In this document: piece by piece, positions 1 through 8,515 of the stretch
How the letters are laid out: each line of letters starts with the position of its first letter
Numbering within the stretch: the stretch's first letter is position 1
Assembly: GCA_018241225.1 (NCBI GenBank)
Contig: JAFEEG010000016.1
Span: 124,001-188,000, forward strand
Length of the DNA: 64,000 bases
Source of the DNA: Pseudomonadota bacterium
GTDB lineage: Bacteria; Pseudomonadota; Gammaproteobacteria; Burkholderiales; Burkholderiaceae_C
Direction: 5' to 3'
The notes under the pieces: model-generated
Seen by the model: only the letters and a program-made list of their open reading frames with translations
The model's database searches: none
Told to the model about the DNA's origin: nothing
Made by a program: the position numbers and the translations under genes

Positions 1-2
1 CC

Positions 3-803
3 ACGCTGAAGCAACCCGTCATCGTGGAGAACAAGGCCGGTGCCAATGGTGCCATCGCCAGCGAATACGTGATGCGCGCCGCGCCCGACGGCTACACCCT
101 GATGCTGGGCTACATCGCCACCCATGCGATGAACCCGGCCCTGCAGAAGCTGCGCTACGACCCGGTCAAGGATTTCGAGCCGGTCGCTATGGTCGGGTCC
201 TCGGCCACGATGATGGTGCTCAATCCGGCGGTGAAGGCGTCGGACGCGAAGGGGCTGGTCGCCGTGCTCAAGGCCGCACCGGACAAGACCAGCTACGCCT
301 CGGCCGGCAACGGCACCGCGCCGCACTTTGCCGCGGAGATGTTCAAGCTCTCCACCGGCACGAGCATGGTGCACGTGCCGTACAAGGGATCGGCGCCGGC
401 CATCACCGACACCATCGGCGGCCAGACGCAGGTGATGTTCCCCAGCCTCTTTACAGCCATGCCCTACGTCAAGGCCGGCAAGCTGAAGGCCGTCGGAGTT
501 GCGGGCACCAAGCGCTCGGCGCTCATGCCCGACGTGCCCACTTTGCAGGAGCAGGGCATCGCCGATGTGGACGTGTCCCAGTGGTACGGCATCTTCGCGC
601 CGGCCAAGACGCCCAGGCCGGTGGTGGAGCAGCTCAACAAGGTGCTCAATGAAGTCCTGGCCGACAAGACCGTGGCCAAGCGCCTGGAAGTCCACGGCGC
701 CGAGGTCTCGACGATGACGACCGAGCAGATGCGCACGTATGTGGCGCAGGAACAGGTCAAGTGGAAGAAGGTGGTCCAGGCCGCCAAGATCACCGCAGAC
801 TGA
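3..803 (+). CDS. Bug/TctC-family solute-binding protein, 5' end outside window
   Basis: The reading frame is already open at the left edge, so the signal peptide and first lobe lie outside the window. The visible part (about 266 residues) has the Bug hallmarks: a VIVENKAGANGA motif near the start, the HVPYKG loop at about nt 370-390, and a C-terminal lobe with PDVPTLQEQG and QWYGIFAPAKTP. Bug proteins are periplasmic binders of carboxylates and related compounds that usually act with TctAB permeases or stand alone; no TctAB gene is visible here. It sits directly upstream of the isomerase-Bug fusion gene, whose C-terminal half is its close paralogue. Confidence 0.9.
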   Translation, partial: TLKQPVIVENKAGANGAIASEYVMRAAPDGYTLMLGYIATHAMNPALQKLRYDPVKDFEPVAMVGSSATMMVLNPAVKASDAKGLVAVLKAAPDKTSYASAGNGTAPHFAAEMFKLSTGTSMVHVPYKGSAPAITDTIGGQTQVMFPSLFTAMPYVKAGKLKAVGVAGTKRSALMPDVPTLQEQGIADVDVSQWYGIFAPAKTPRPVVEQLNKVLNEVLADKTVAKRLEVHGAEVSTMTTEQMRTYVAQEQVKWKKVVQAAKITAD

Positions 804-886
804 CATGGCCCCCACGCTCATCGCTTCGCGTATCGCTGCCCCCCGAGGGGGCGCTCAGTGCCTTCGGGCGGCCGGGCGGCACTGAC
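804..886. repeat. GC-rich intergenic palindromic repeat
   Basis: The short gap between the Bug gene and the fusion gene holds two inverted repeats. One is a 6-bp GCCCCC/GGGGGC hairpin with a CGA loop at 838-852. The other is CAGTGCC (856-862) paired with GGCACTG (878-884). Sequences of this look recur between genes in Comamonadaceae (family knowledge, not checked). No T-run follows, so it is not a classical terminator, but it could slow transcription or protect mRNA ends. Confidence 0.55.
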
Positions 887-2908
887 ATGAAAAGAACGAT
901 CCCCTGCGTCCTCATGCGCGCCGGCACGTCGCGCGGCCCGTTCTTCCTGCGCGAGTGGCTGCCCGAGGGGGACGAGGCGCGCGACCAGGCGCTCATCGGT
1001 GCCATCGGCGCCTCCGATCCGCTGCAGCTCGACGGTGTGGGCGGCGGCAGCACGCTCAACAGCAAGGTGGCTATCGTGTCGCGTTCTTCGCAGCCGGGCT
1101 GCGACGTGGACTATCTCTTTGCGCAGGTGGGCGTCGGCCACCGCTCGGTGGACACGCGCCCCAATTGCGGCAACATGCTCTCCGGCGTGGCGCCCTTCGC
1201 CATCGAGCAGGGCCTGGTTGCCGCGCAGGACGGGACGACCCAGGTCCGCGTCTACAACGTCAACACCGGTTCGCGCATCGACGTGGCCGTGCGGACCCCC
1301 GGCGGGCGCGTCAGCTACGAAGGCGATGCGCGCATCGACGGTGTGGCCGGCACGGCCGCGCCCATCCTGCTGAATTTTCTCGATGCTTGGGGCGCGGTGA
1401 CCGGAAAGGTGTTTCCCACCGGCCAGCGCATCGACCGCATCGACGGCATCGAGGTGACCTGCATCGACGCGGCCATGCCGCTGATGATCGTGCGCGCGGC
1501 CGACCTGGGCGTGACAGGAACCGAGAAGCCGGCCGCGCTGGATGCGAACACGGCACTGCTCGAGCGCCTGGAGGGCCTGCGGCTGGAGGCCGGCCGCAGG
1601 ATGGGGCTGGGCGACGTCTCCGACAGCGTCATCCCCAAGCCCGTGCTGGTGAGCCCGGGTACGTCGGACAGCAGCATCACGTCGCGCTATTTCACGCCGC
1701 ACAAGTGCCACGCCTCCCATGCGGTGACCGGCGCCATCGGTGTCGCCAGCGCCTTTGCCCTGCCGGGCACGGTGGCAAGCGGTGTTGCCCGCGAGCCGGG
1801 GCGGCACGGGCTGGTGGTGCTGCATCCCGCGGGCCGGATCGACATCGAGGTCGACCTGGCGGGGCGCGGTCAGGAGGCAACCGTCGAAGGCGCGGCACTG
1901 GTGCGCACGGCGCGCAAGATCATGCAGGGCGAGCTGCATCTGCCCGACTATGTCTTCCCGCGCGCGCCGCAGCGCGATGCGGGTGCGACGTTCCCGCGCA
2001 AGGCCTTGACGATCATCGTGCCCACCCGCGCCGGCGGCGGAAACGACACCATGGCCCGCACCATCGCGCCCAGGCTGGCGTCCTTGCTCGGCCAGGACGT
2101 GCTGGTGGACAACAGGGCCGGGGCCAATGGCGCGATTGCCAGCGAATATGTGGCGGGCGCGCCGGCGGACGGCCATACGCTGATGTTCGGCTACGTGGGC
2201 ACCCATGCGATGAACCCGGCCTTGCAGCGGGTGAAGTACGACCCCCTCCACGATTTCGAACCCGTCGGCATGGTCGGCTCCTCACCGACGCTGATGGTGG
2301 CGCACCCCGAGAAGGGCGCCCCCAATGTCCATTCGCTGATGGTGCTGCTCAGGAATTCACCGCGCTCTTTCAGCTACGCATCGGCGGGCGAAGGCACGCC
2401 GCCCCATTTCGCTGCCGAGCTGTTCCAACTCAGCAGCGGCACTTCCATGGCCAGTGCGAGCTTCGAAGGGGCGGCCCCGGCCATTGCCGACACGGTCAGC
2501 GGCAGGTCGCAGATCATGTTTCCCAGCCTGTTCACGGCCCACCCCTTCATCAAGGCGGGGCGGTTGCGGGCGCTGGCGGTTGCCGGGCCGAAGCGGCTCG
2601 AGGCGCTGCCGGCCGTGCCGACCCTGGCCGAACTGGGCGTACCCGGGGTGGATGTCACCCAGTGGTACGGCCTGTTCGCCCCGGCCGGTACGCCTGCATC
2701 CGTAGTGGAGCGCCTGAATCAGGCGCTCAACGAGGCGCTGTCGGACCCCGAGGTCATCGAGCGCTTTGAAAGGCAAGGCGCGAAAGTTCAGGCGGGTCCT
2801 GCCGTCGCCTTGCGCCAGCGTGTCCTCGACGATCTGGCCCGGTGGACAGACGTGGTGGCTGCAGGCAAGTTGGCGCGTCAGGAAGCGTCAACTCTCGCGC
2901 TGGATTGA
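887..2908 (+). CDS. PrpF/GalD-type isomerase fused to a Bug/TctC solute-binding domain
   Basis: Residues 1 to about 365 look like the PrpF/GalD family (2-methylaconitate isomerase or 4-oxalomesaconate tautomerase): RAGTSRGPFF near the N-terminus, the GGGST loop, and the PNCGNMLSG segment with the active-site cysteine. From about residue 369 the same frame continues into a complete mature Bug domain (TIIVPTRAGGGNDTMAR, VDNRAGANGAIASEY, TQWYGLFAP). No signal peptide precedes either half, so the Bug half would be cytoplasmic. Its usual HVPYKG loop reads SASFEG, suggesting relaxed selection. The Bug half resembles the gene just upstream, so a deletion or recombination between paralogues is a likely origin. 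The ATG at 887 is chosen because family homology begins there. It could be a true bifunctional protein or an isomerase with a dead tail. Confidence 0.85.
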   Translation: MKRTIPCVLMRAGTSRGPFFLREWLPEGDEARDQALIGAIGASDPLQLDGVGGGSTLNSKVAIVSRSSQPGCDVDYLFAQVGVGHRSVDTRPNCGNMLSGVAPFAIEQGLVAAQDGTTQVRVYNVNTGSRIDVAVRTPGGRVSYEGDARIDGVAGTAAPILLNFLDAWGAVTGKVFPTGQRIDRIDGIEVTCIDAAMPLMIVRAADLGVTGTEKPAALDANTALLERLEGLRLEAGRRMGLGDVSDSVIPKPVLVSPGTSDSSITSRYFTPHKCHASHAVTGAIGVASAFALPGTVASGVAREPGRHGLVVLHPAGRIDIEVDLAGRGQEATVEGAALVRTARKIMQGELHLPDYVFPRAPQRDAGATFPRKALTIIVPTRAGGGNDTMARTIAPRLASLLGQDVLVDNRAGANGAIASEYVAGAPADGHTLMFGYVGTHAMNPALQRVKYDPLHDFEPVGMVGSSPTLMVAHPEKGAPNVHSLMVLLRNSPRSFSYASAGEGTPPHFAAELFQLSSGTSMASASFEGAAPAIADTVSGRSQIMFPSLFTAHPFIKAGRLRALAVAGPKRLEALPAVPTLAELGVPGVDVTQWYGLFAPAGTPASVVERLNQALNEALSDPEVIERFERQGAKVQAGPAVALRQRVLDDLARWTDVVAAGKLARQEASTLALD

Positions 2909-3135
2909 GCCCACGATTTCAGATCATCTCGCGTTGCCGACGTCGTGAAGGTCACCGCAGAGAAGTCGGGGCAAGTGGACTTTTTTGCGAGCTGGTTCAA
3001 GCCGAGATGCGCGTCCAACGTCTCTTCCATTCCCCGACTTTTCAAATCAGGACGGCTGTGCAGCGAGGAACGAAACCGCTCTCGCGGTAGGCGCTTCGCG
3101 CATCCCATGGACACGCCGTGAGCTGGTTGGCGCCA

Positions 3136-3173
3136 CCGTTGATGGCGAGGCAATCCCGCCTCGCCATCAACGG
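3136..3173. repeat. 16-bp perfect inverted repeat upstream of the recombinase gene
   Basis: CCGTTGATGGCGAGGC (3136-3151) is followed by a 6-nt loop and its exact reverse complement (3158-3173), ending ten bases before the recombinase start codon. IS91-like elements carry hairpins at their ends, so this may be part of the element terminus. It may instead be an RNA hairpin limiting translation of the recombinase. Confidence 0.7.
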
Positions 3174-3183
3174 AGCAGCCATC

Positions 3184-4071
3184 ATGGACACCACCACTTC
3201 GGCGCCCACTTCGGGCGTCACCCCGCTGCGTCAGCGCATGCTCGAGGACATGCGCATGCGCAAACTGGAGAGCCGCACGCAGGAGGCCTACATCCGTGCC
3301 GTGCGCCGGCTCGCTGCCTACCTGCACCGCTCACCTGACACCGCCACCGAGCAGGACCTGCGCAACTTCCAGCTGCACCTGGTCGACACGGGCACCTCGC
3401 CCGCGACCCTGAACGTCACGCTCACGGCGCTGCGCTTCTTCTTCGAGGTCACCGTGGGCCGACCAGAAATCATGGTCAGGATGCACCCGGTCAAGCTCCC
3501 CCGCAGATTGCCGGTGGTGCTCAGCCCGCAGGAAGTCTCGCAGCTGATCGCTGCCGCGAGCAACGTCAAGCACCAGGTGGCCTTGTCGCTCGCCTATGGC
3601 ACGGGCTTGCGGGCCGGCGAAGTCGTGAACCTGAAGGTCACCGATGTGGACAGCCAGCGCATGACGCTGCGGGTGGAACAGGGCAAGGGCCACAAGGACC
3701 GCTACGCCATGCTCAGCCCGGCGCTGCTGCAGCGCCTGCGCTCCTGGTGGCGCATCGCTCACGCCCAGGGCCGGATGCTGCCCGGCGGCTGGCTCTTCCC
3801 CGGCATGAACCCGACCAATGCGCTGACCACGCGGCAGCTCAACCGCGCCGTGCACGATGCGGCCGACGCGGCCGGCATCCACAAGCGTGTCTCGATGCAC
3901 ACGCTGCGCCACTGCTTCGCCACCCACTTGCTGGAGCGCAAGGTGGATGTGCGCGTCATCCAGGTGCTGCTCGGGCACAAGCGCCTGGAGACGACCACTG
4001 TGTACACCCACGTGGCCACCGATCTGCTGCACGAGGTGTTCAGCCCTTTGGAGGCCTTGCCACCGGCCTGA
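3184..4071 (+). CDS. Tyrosine recombinase/integrase of an IS91-like element
   Basis: The 295-residue protein has an N-terminal SAM-like core-binding domain (LRQRMLEDMRMRKLESRTQEAY) and a C-terminal catalytic domain. The active-site residues are visible: Arg in GTGLRAGEV, the HTLRH box, a second His in LLGHKRLETT, and the nucleophile Tyr in VYTHV. It resembles the recombinases that accompany IS91 transposases and is also similar in layout to phage and integron integrases. The ATG at 3184 lies ten bases after a 16-bp hairpin. The stop overlaps the region where the transposase begins, so the two genes are probably co-translated. Confidence 0.9.
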   Translation: MDTTTSAPTSGVTPLRQRMLEDMRMRKLESRTQEAYIRAVRRLAAYLHRSPDTATEQDLRNFQLHLVDTGTSPATLNVTLTALRFFFEVTVGRPEIMVRMHPVKLPRRLPVVLSPQEVSQLIAAASNVKHQVALSLAYGTGLRAGEVVNLKVTDVDSQRMTLRVEQGKGHKDRYAMLSPALLQRLRSWWRIAHAQGRMLPGGWLFPGMNPTNALTTRQLNRAVHDAADAAGIHKRVSMHTLRHCFATHLLERKVDVRVIQVLLGHKRLETTTVYTHVATDLLHEVFSPLEALPPA

Positions 4072-4072
4072 G

Positions 4073-5265
4073 GTGCCGGCCGTGGGTCGGCCCGCCCTGG
4101 AGGTCGCCGACATCTTCCGCCAGCACGCGCCGGCGTGGCGCGCCGAGCAGCGCAGCCATCTGAGCCTGGCGCAGCTGAAGGTCATGTCGGCCATCGAACA
4201 GTGCCGCAGCGCGGCGCTGGGAGGGCACGTGCTGCGCTGCGAGGGCTGTGGCACCGATCAGGTCGCCTACAACTCCTGTCGCAACCGTCACTGCCCCAAG
4301 TGCCAGGGCACCGCGGCGCAGCGTGGCTCGATGCGCGTCAGGCCGATCTGCTGCCGGTGGAGTATTTCCACGTGGTGTTCACGCTCCCGGCGCCCATCGC
4401 CGACATTGCCTATCAGAACAAGGCTGCGCTCTACGGTCTGCTGTTCGATTTGGCCGCCGAGGTGCTGCTCACGATCGCTGGCGATCCGAAGCACCTGGGC
4501 GCCAGGATCGGCGCAACGCTGGTGCTGCACACCTGGGGCTCGGCGCTCACGCACCACCCCCATGTGCACGGCATCGTGCCAGGGGGTGGCCTGGCTGCGG
4601 ACGGCACCCGCTGGCTGGCCTGCCGACCGGGCTTCTTCCTGCCGGTGCGAGTGCTCTCGCGCCTGTTCCGGCGGCGCTTCCTGGAGGAGCTGCAGCGCCT
4701 GCATGCCGGCGGCCAGCTGCGCTTCTTCGGCGAGCACGCGAGCCTGGCCGATGCGCATGCCTTCAAGACCTGGCTGGCGCCACTGCGCAAGATCGAGTGG
4801 GTGGTCTATGCCAAGCGACCCTTCGCCGGGCCGCAGGCCGTGCTGGCCTATCTGTCGCGCTACACCCACCGCGTGGCCATCTCCAACAGCCGCCTGCTCG
4901 CGATGGACGAGCGCGGCGTGACCTTCCGCTGGAAGGACTACCGCGCCAAGGGCCACACGCGTCACAAAGTCATGACGCTCTCGGCGAACGAGTTCATGCG
5001 CCGGTTCCTGCTGCACGTGTTGCCCACCGGCTTCCACCGCATCCGCCACTACGGCCTGCTGGCCAACGGCGCGCGCACCGTGTGCCTGGCCACCGCACGC
5101 GCGTTGTTGAAGGTGACGCCCATGCCGGGGCCGTCCATCCACACTGGCGAGCCGGACGCCGAACCGAACGCCCACCGCCCGACGTTCATTTGCCGGCACT
5201 GCGGCCACGCCATGACCATCGTGCAGGTCTTCATCCGCGGCCAAGCGATTCGCGCTCCACCATGA
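4073..5265 (+). pseudogene. IS91-family HUH transposase, frameshifted
   Basis: The N-terminal zinc-finger part (CEGCGTDQVAYNSCRNRHCPKCQ) reads in one frame from a GTG at 4073, or another at 4082. From about 4320 the protein continues in another frame with VEYFHVVFTLPAP, the HUH motif HHPHVHGIVPGG, and the catalytic-tyrosine region LSRYTHRVAISN. Restoring one base after CAGCG near 4320 joins the halves as AAQR-WLDARQADLLPVEY, so a single-base deletion is the simplest explanation. Without it the length would be about 397 residues, normal for IS91 transposases. It is either a dead copy or a sequencing error. Confidence 0.85.
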
Positions 5266-5770
5266 CGGCCACTGGCTCCATTGCGTTCTCGATGTCGATC
5301 GTCAGCCAGGTCGATGGGGCCTGCGTGCGCTCCACGCGGCACTTGGAACGAACCAGCAGCCTCTCACGCACTCGCGACTGGATCAGCAGTGATGAAATAG
5401 ATCGCGCCGCTTCCAACAGTGCATCCGCGCGGCTCCTGCGCGTCCTGCTGACGGCTGTTCCCTTGCCACTATCGCCATAGCGCCGCAGGCCTGAACAACC
5501 GTTGCGCTGTGCTCCGCGGTTTCCTCCCTCGAGGCTTGTGCGACACCTGCCCTCAGGTCGTGGCCGATCTACGCGCTGCGCGTCTGCCGGGCAGATGTCC
5601 CACAACCCTTAACGAAAGCAGCCGATGGGGAGGGCGGGGCGAAACTGCTGGATCGTGCCCCGTTGCAGTCGTCGGAGCGACGACCCAGCAGGACTGCTCG
5701 CTGCGCCTGAGGAGTCATTCCACTGAAAGCGCCCAGGGCAGATGCGTGCCCGAGTCATGTGCTGGACGCC
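5266..5770. other. Gene-free stretch downstream of the IS91-like element
   Basis: No open frame here has a recognisable family. It probably includes the right end of the IS91-like element and then intergenic DNA. It carries one copy of a dispersed GC-rich repeat at 5612-5661. A minus-strand frame over about 5270-5470 has fairly natural amino-acid composition and may be a gene remnant, but I could not identify it. Confidence 0.5.
5612..5661. repeat. Dispersed GC-rich intergenic repeat, copy 1
   Basis: About 50 bases built from CGAAAGCAGCCGA, then GGGGAGGGCGGGGC, then AACTGCTGGATCGTGCCCC. GGGGC and GCCCC can pair as a hairpin around ACTGCTGGATCG. Related copies lie at 8141-8190, 22760-22808 and 42376-42424, all between genes. 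Confidence 0.75.
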
Positions 5771-7534
5771 TCACTCAGGCAACCCTGCTTTGTGAAGTCC
5801 GACGTAGAACCGGTCGCGCTCCGCCCAAAACCGGGGATCGGTGGAAGTTTCGGTCGCCTTGAGGCTGCCAATCGTATGGCCGGGAATGAGTTGCTCGTAT
5901 TGTGCGAGGTTCGCCTTGGCTTGCTCATCGCGTCCGTGCAGGGCATCGATCGCAGCCATCCACTGCCATCCGAAGCCATTTTTGGGAATTGCCGCGACCG
6001 CCTTCTGCATTTCTTTGTAGGCCTGGTCGTCTTGGTGTTGGTGGAATCGCGCCATGCCGATGTAGAAGTGCCCGTACGAAACCTGAACGGCATTCAAGGG
6101 GTCCAGGCGGATCGCCATCGCCACCAGTGGCTCGACCTCATCCGGACGTCCCTGTTCCAGACGCAGAAAGCCCAGTCGACGCAGGCACATGGGCTGGTTG
6201 GGCCACAGCTTGAGCGCCTGCTCGCAAGCGAGTGCGGCCTCGTCGATCCGGCCTCGGATGTACAAGACCTGGCTACGCCCATAGTGCGCGACCGCAAAGT
6301 CAGGGCGCAACGCAATCGCGCGCTCCAAGGCTTCCGATGCGAGCTGCGTCTGGTGTTCGCGCTGGGTGCTCCAGCGCATGTTGACGTCGACCAGATGCGA
6401 AAGCCCGAGGCCCGTGAGTGCCGCGGCCGAGTTCGGATCGATGGCCAAGGCGCTCTCAAACAATGCACGTACACGCAGCAGATCCTCGCTGGAGCGAACA
6501 CGACGAAGTAGATAGACGCCCTGCAAGGTTGCATCGACGGCGCCCGGCTTGAGCGTTGCAAAGCTGCTGGGTGGCCTCAAGTCGCCGTTGAGCCGATCGT
6601 CGAGCGCGTTGGCGATGCGCTGGGTGATGTCCTGCTGCCAACTCCACTGAGTGGCTCCGTCGTTTTCGAAGCGTTCGCTCCAAAGCACTACGCCGCTGTT
6701 GGTGTTCAGCAATTGGGCTCGGATGAGCGTTCGTTCGTCTCGGCGTTCGACGCTGCCCGTCAGAACGTGCGTGGCGCTAAGCTCCCGGCCGGCAGTGCGC
6801 GGGTCCGCCTTTTGCCCGGTGAATCGACCGGTCGAATCGATTGCAAACACCAAGGTATTTGGCAAGCGGGAAACGGAGGCTGCCAGGTCTTCGGCCATCG
6901 CTTCGGACAGGGCCGGAGACGGCTGCTCGCTCAGGTCGGTGAAGGGCAGGATGGCGACAGCCCGGCGGGTTGCGATGCCGCTATCGACTTGGACAGGCGG
7001 CGCTGGCCGCCACCACACAGCCAGTCCGCCAGCCAGCGCAGCGATCAGCAGCGCAGCGCTCACGAGTGGAACCCGCCAGCGGCTCCGCGCAGCCCCACTT
7101 GCCTGGATGTCGGCTGGTAGAGGCGCCCGTGCTTCGGGTGCCGCCTGTTCCATGGGGGTATGCCGATGGGTCACCGCCGCGTCCAGGATGTAGCCGCGTC
7201 TGGGAACAGTCTTGATCAGTTGCTGCGACCGGTCGCCCATGGCCGATCGGAGGTCGCCCACGCACTGCGTCACCGAGTCTTCGGTGACGACGACGCCAGG
7301 CCAGACTGCGTCGAGAAGTTCATCCTTTGAAACGAGACGACCTGGATGGGCCAACAGGTAGATTAGCAGTGCAAACGTCTTGGGGCGCAATGCAATGGGC
7401 GTGTCGCCGCAGCGGAATTCCCCGCGGCCCGGGTCTAGTTCGAAACGGTCGAAGCACCAAACGCCCTCGGCGCCGGGGCCAAGCCTTTCCACGATCGCTG
7501 AAAGAGCAGCTTTCGGCGATGTTTCAGCGTTCAT
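5771..7534 (-). CDS. CadC-like membrane transcription regulator with winged-helix and TPR domains
   Basis: The N-terminal 120 residues form an OmpR-type winged helix (FDRFELDPGRG, LRPKTFALLIYLL, VPRRGYIL). A single membrane helix follows at about residues 156-176 (PLVSAALLIAALAGGLAVWW). The periplasmic part begins with a TolB-like domain (VAILPFTDLSEQPSPALSEAMAEDLAASVS) and ends in TPR-like repeats. Proteins of this plan bind DNA in the cytoplasm and sense outside signals, like CadC and ToxR. The inner ATG at 7534 is preferred over 7555 because it gives the usual short N-terminus. It is divergent from a 71-residue membrane protein 70 bases away, a plausible target. The signal is unknown. Confidence 0.85.
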   Translation of the reverse strand: MNAETSPKAALSAIVERLGPGAEGVWCFDRFELDPGRGEFRCGDTPIALRPKTFALLIYLLAHPGRLVSKDELLDAVWPGVVVTEDSVTQCVGDLRSAMGDRSQQLIKTVPRRGYILDAAVTHRHTPMEQAAPEARAPLPADIQASGAARSRWRVPLVSAALLIAALAGGLAVWWRPAPPVQVDSGIATRRAVAILPFTDLSEQPSPALSEAMAEDLAASVSRLPNTLVFAIDSTGRFTGQKADPRTAGRELSATHVLTGSVERRDERTLIRAQLLNTNSGVVLWSERFENDGATQWSWQQDITQRIANALDDRLNGDLRPPSSFATLKPGAVDATLQGVYLLRRVRSSEDLLRVRALFESALAIDPNSAAALTGLGLSHLVDVNMRWSTQREHQTQLASEALERAIALRPDFAVAHYGRSQVLYIRGRIDEAALACEQALKLWPNQPMCLRRLGFLRLEQGRPDEVEPLVAMAIRLDPLNAVQVSYGHFYIGMARFHQHQDDQAYKEMQKAVAAIPKNGFGWQWMAAIDALHGRDEQAKANLAQYEQLIPGHTIGSLKATETSTDPRFWAERDRFYVGLHKAGLPE

Positions 7535-7604
7535 TGCGAGTTCTTTCGGGATCAACGCGTCGTCGGTTTCTATCGTATTCCTCCCGAATTCTCAAGGAGC
7601 CGCC

Positions 7605-7820
7605 ATGACGAACGTGAATGCGATGAACTCCGCTGCCCACAGCCCCAGCGCCCGGAGAAAGGGCTGGAAGCGGAGCGGCGGTGCTATTGCACTGATCGTG
7701 ATCTGGCTCGCGATGCTCGGCGTGCCGATGGTCGGACTACTCAACGTCGATGCGTTTGCACCCGTGCCGGCGGACGACCCGCCGAAGCCCTGGATGCCCA
7801 TCTACCCACCCATCATCTGA
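7605..7820 (+). CDS. Small single-pass membrane protein
   Basis: This 71-residue protein starts at ATG 7605 with an AAGGAG ribosome-binding site 4 nt upstream. The N-terminus is basic (SARRKGWKR), followed by one membrane helix (AIALIVIWLAMLGVPMVGLL) and a Pro-rich tail ending PPKPWMPIYPPII, which suggests a type II anchor with a short outside tail. It is transcribed away from the CadC-like regulator across a 70-bp gap, so it may be controlled by it. No family is recognised. Confidence 0.65.
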   Translation: MTNVNAMNSAAHSPSARRKGWKRSGGAIALIVIWLAMLGVPMVGLLNVDAFAPVPADDPPKPWMPIYPPII

Positions 7821-8515
7821 TTCGCTGCGCAGGCCGACCTGCACGATGGACCCGGTCAAGTCTCACGCTTGGAGCCGTGGAGGCAGAACATGCGTGCTAC
7901 CAATGCACTTGGGGCCATGGGGACAACCGTGGCACCCCTTGCCTTCCTTCATCGCGGCGGCACCGCTCAGGGCGATTTTGCCTACTCTTCAAACATGACA
8001 CAGCCGGTCATGGATGTTCAAAGGTCGGTCTGCGCGACGAGGGTACCGCCGCAGCTACTTCGAACCAAGGTTACTGAACGGCGGATTGGACGCCCGGTTG
8101 CGGCCAATCGCAGTACCCGAACGTAGGGCGGACGCGCAGCAGCGATAGCGGCCGGTGGGGAGGGCAGGGCGGAACTGCAGCATCGTGCCCCCAATCCGGT
8201 CAACCGAGGCGACGAATTCGCTGCCAGAAAACGGTCCCCTATTGTCGTTTCATCTCGCGGGCTCGCGCGAGCCGCCGATGCAGAGCGGTAGCGCGGTGGC
8301 TGGCCGAGTCCGCGCGCCTTGCTGTTGATCTAGTCGTCGCGGTGAGCGGTTCGGCGGTGCGGCCGCGACGGCCGCTGGTCACATCGCACCCGAGGCGCTG
8401 GGCATCGCGCTGCCGCGGGCGTTCTCGATCATGGCGTCCCATGTTTTCCGCTAGGGAGGCTTAGTCATGTGATCTGGCGCTTCCTTCGGAGGCGCATCGC
8501 CGCGAATGACAATGC
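7821..8515. other. Gene-free stretch between small membrane protein and LysR gene
   Basis: About 700 bases with no convincing coding frame; short frames lack family similarity and good ribosome-binding sites. It carries copy 2 of the dispersed GC-rich repeat. Confidence 0.6.
8141..8190. repeat. Dispersed GC-rich intergenic repeat, copy 2
   Basis: This copy reads AGCGATAGCGGCCGG, then TGGGGAGGGCAGGGC, then GGAACTGCAGCATCGTGCCCC. It matches copy 1 in its middle and right parts and is the most diverged on the left. Confidence 0.65.

Larger units (their letters stand above)
3136..5265 (+). mobile_element. IS91-like element with accessory tyrosine recombinase (limits approximate)
   Basis: A tyrosine recombinase gene is followed at once by an IS91-type HUH transposase in the same direction, the two-gene layout of one branch of the IS91 family. 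IS91 elements move by rolling-circle transposition and do not make target duplications, so the true ends cannot be read directly. The limits given are the upstream hairpin and the transposase stop. The transposase carries a frameshift, so this copy is probably immobile by itself. Confidence 0.6.

Noticed and set aside
818..2251. A 477-residue open frame opposite the isomerase gene
   Set aside because: It is an antisense shadow of a strongly supported gene, rich in His/Arg/Ala as expected for GC-rich reverse frames, with no family.
5231..5605. A 124-residue minus-strand frame after the IS91-like element
   Set aside because: The middle looks somewhat protein-like, but the ends are not, there is no ribosome-binding site, and I recognise no family.
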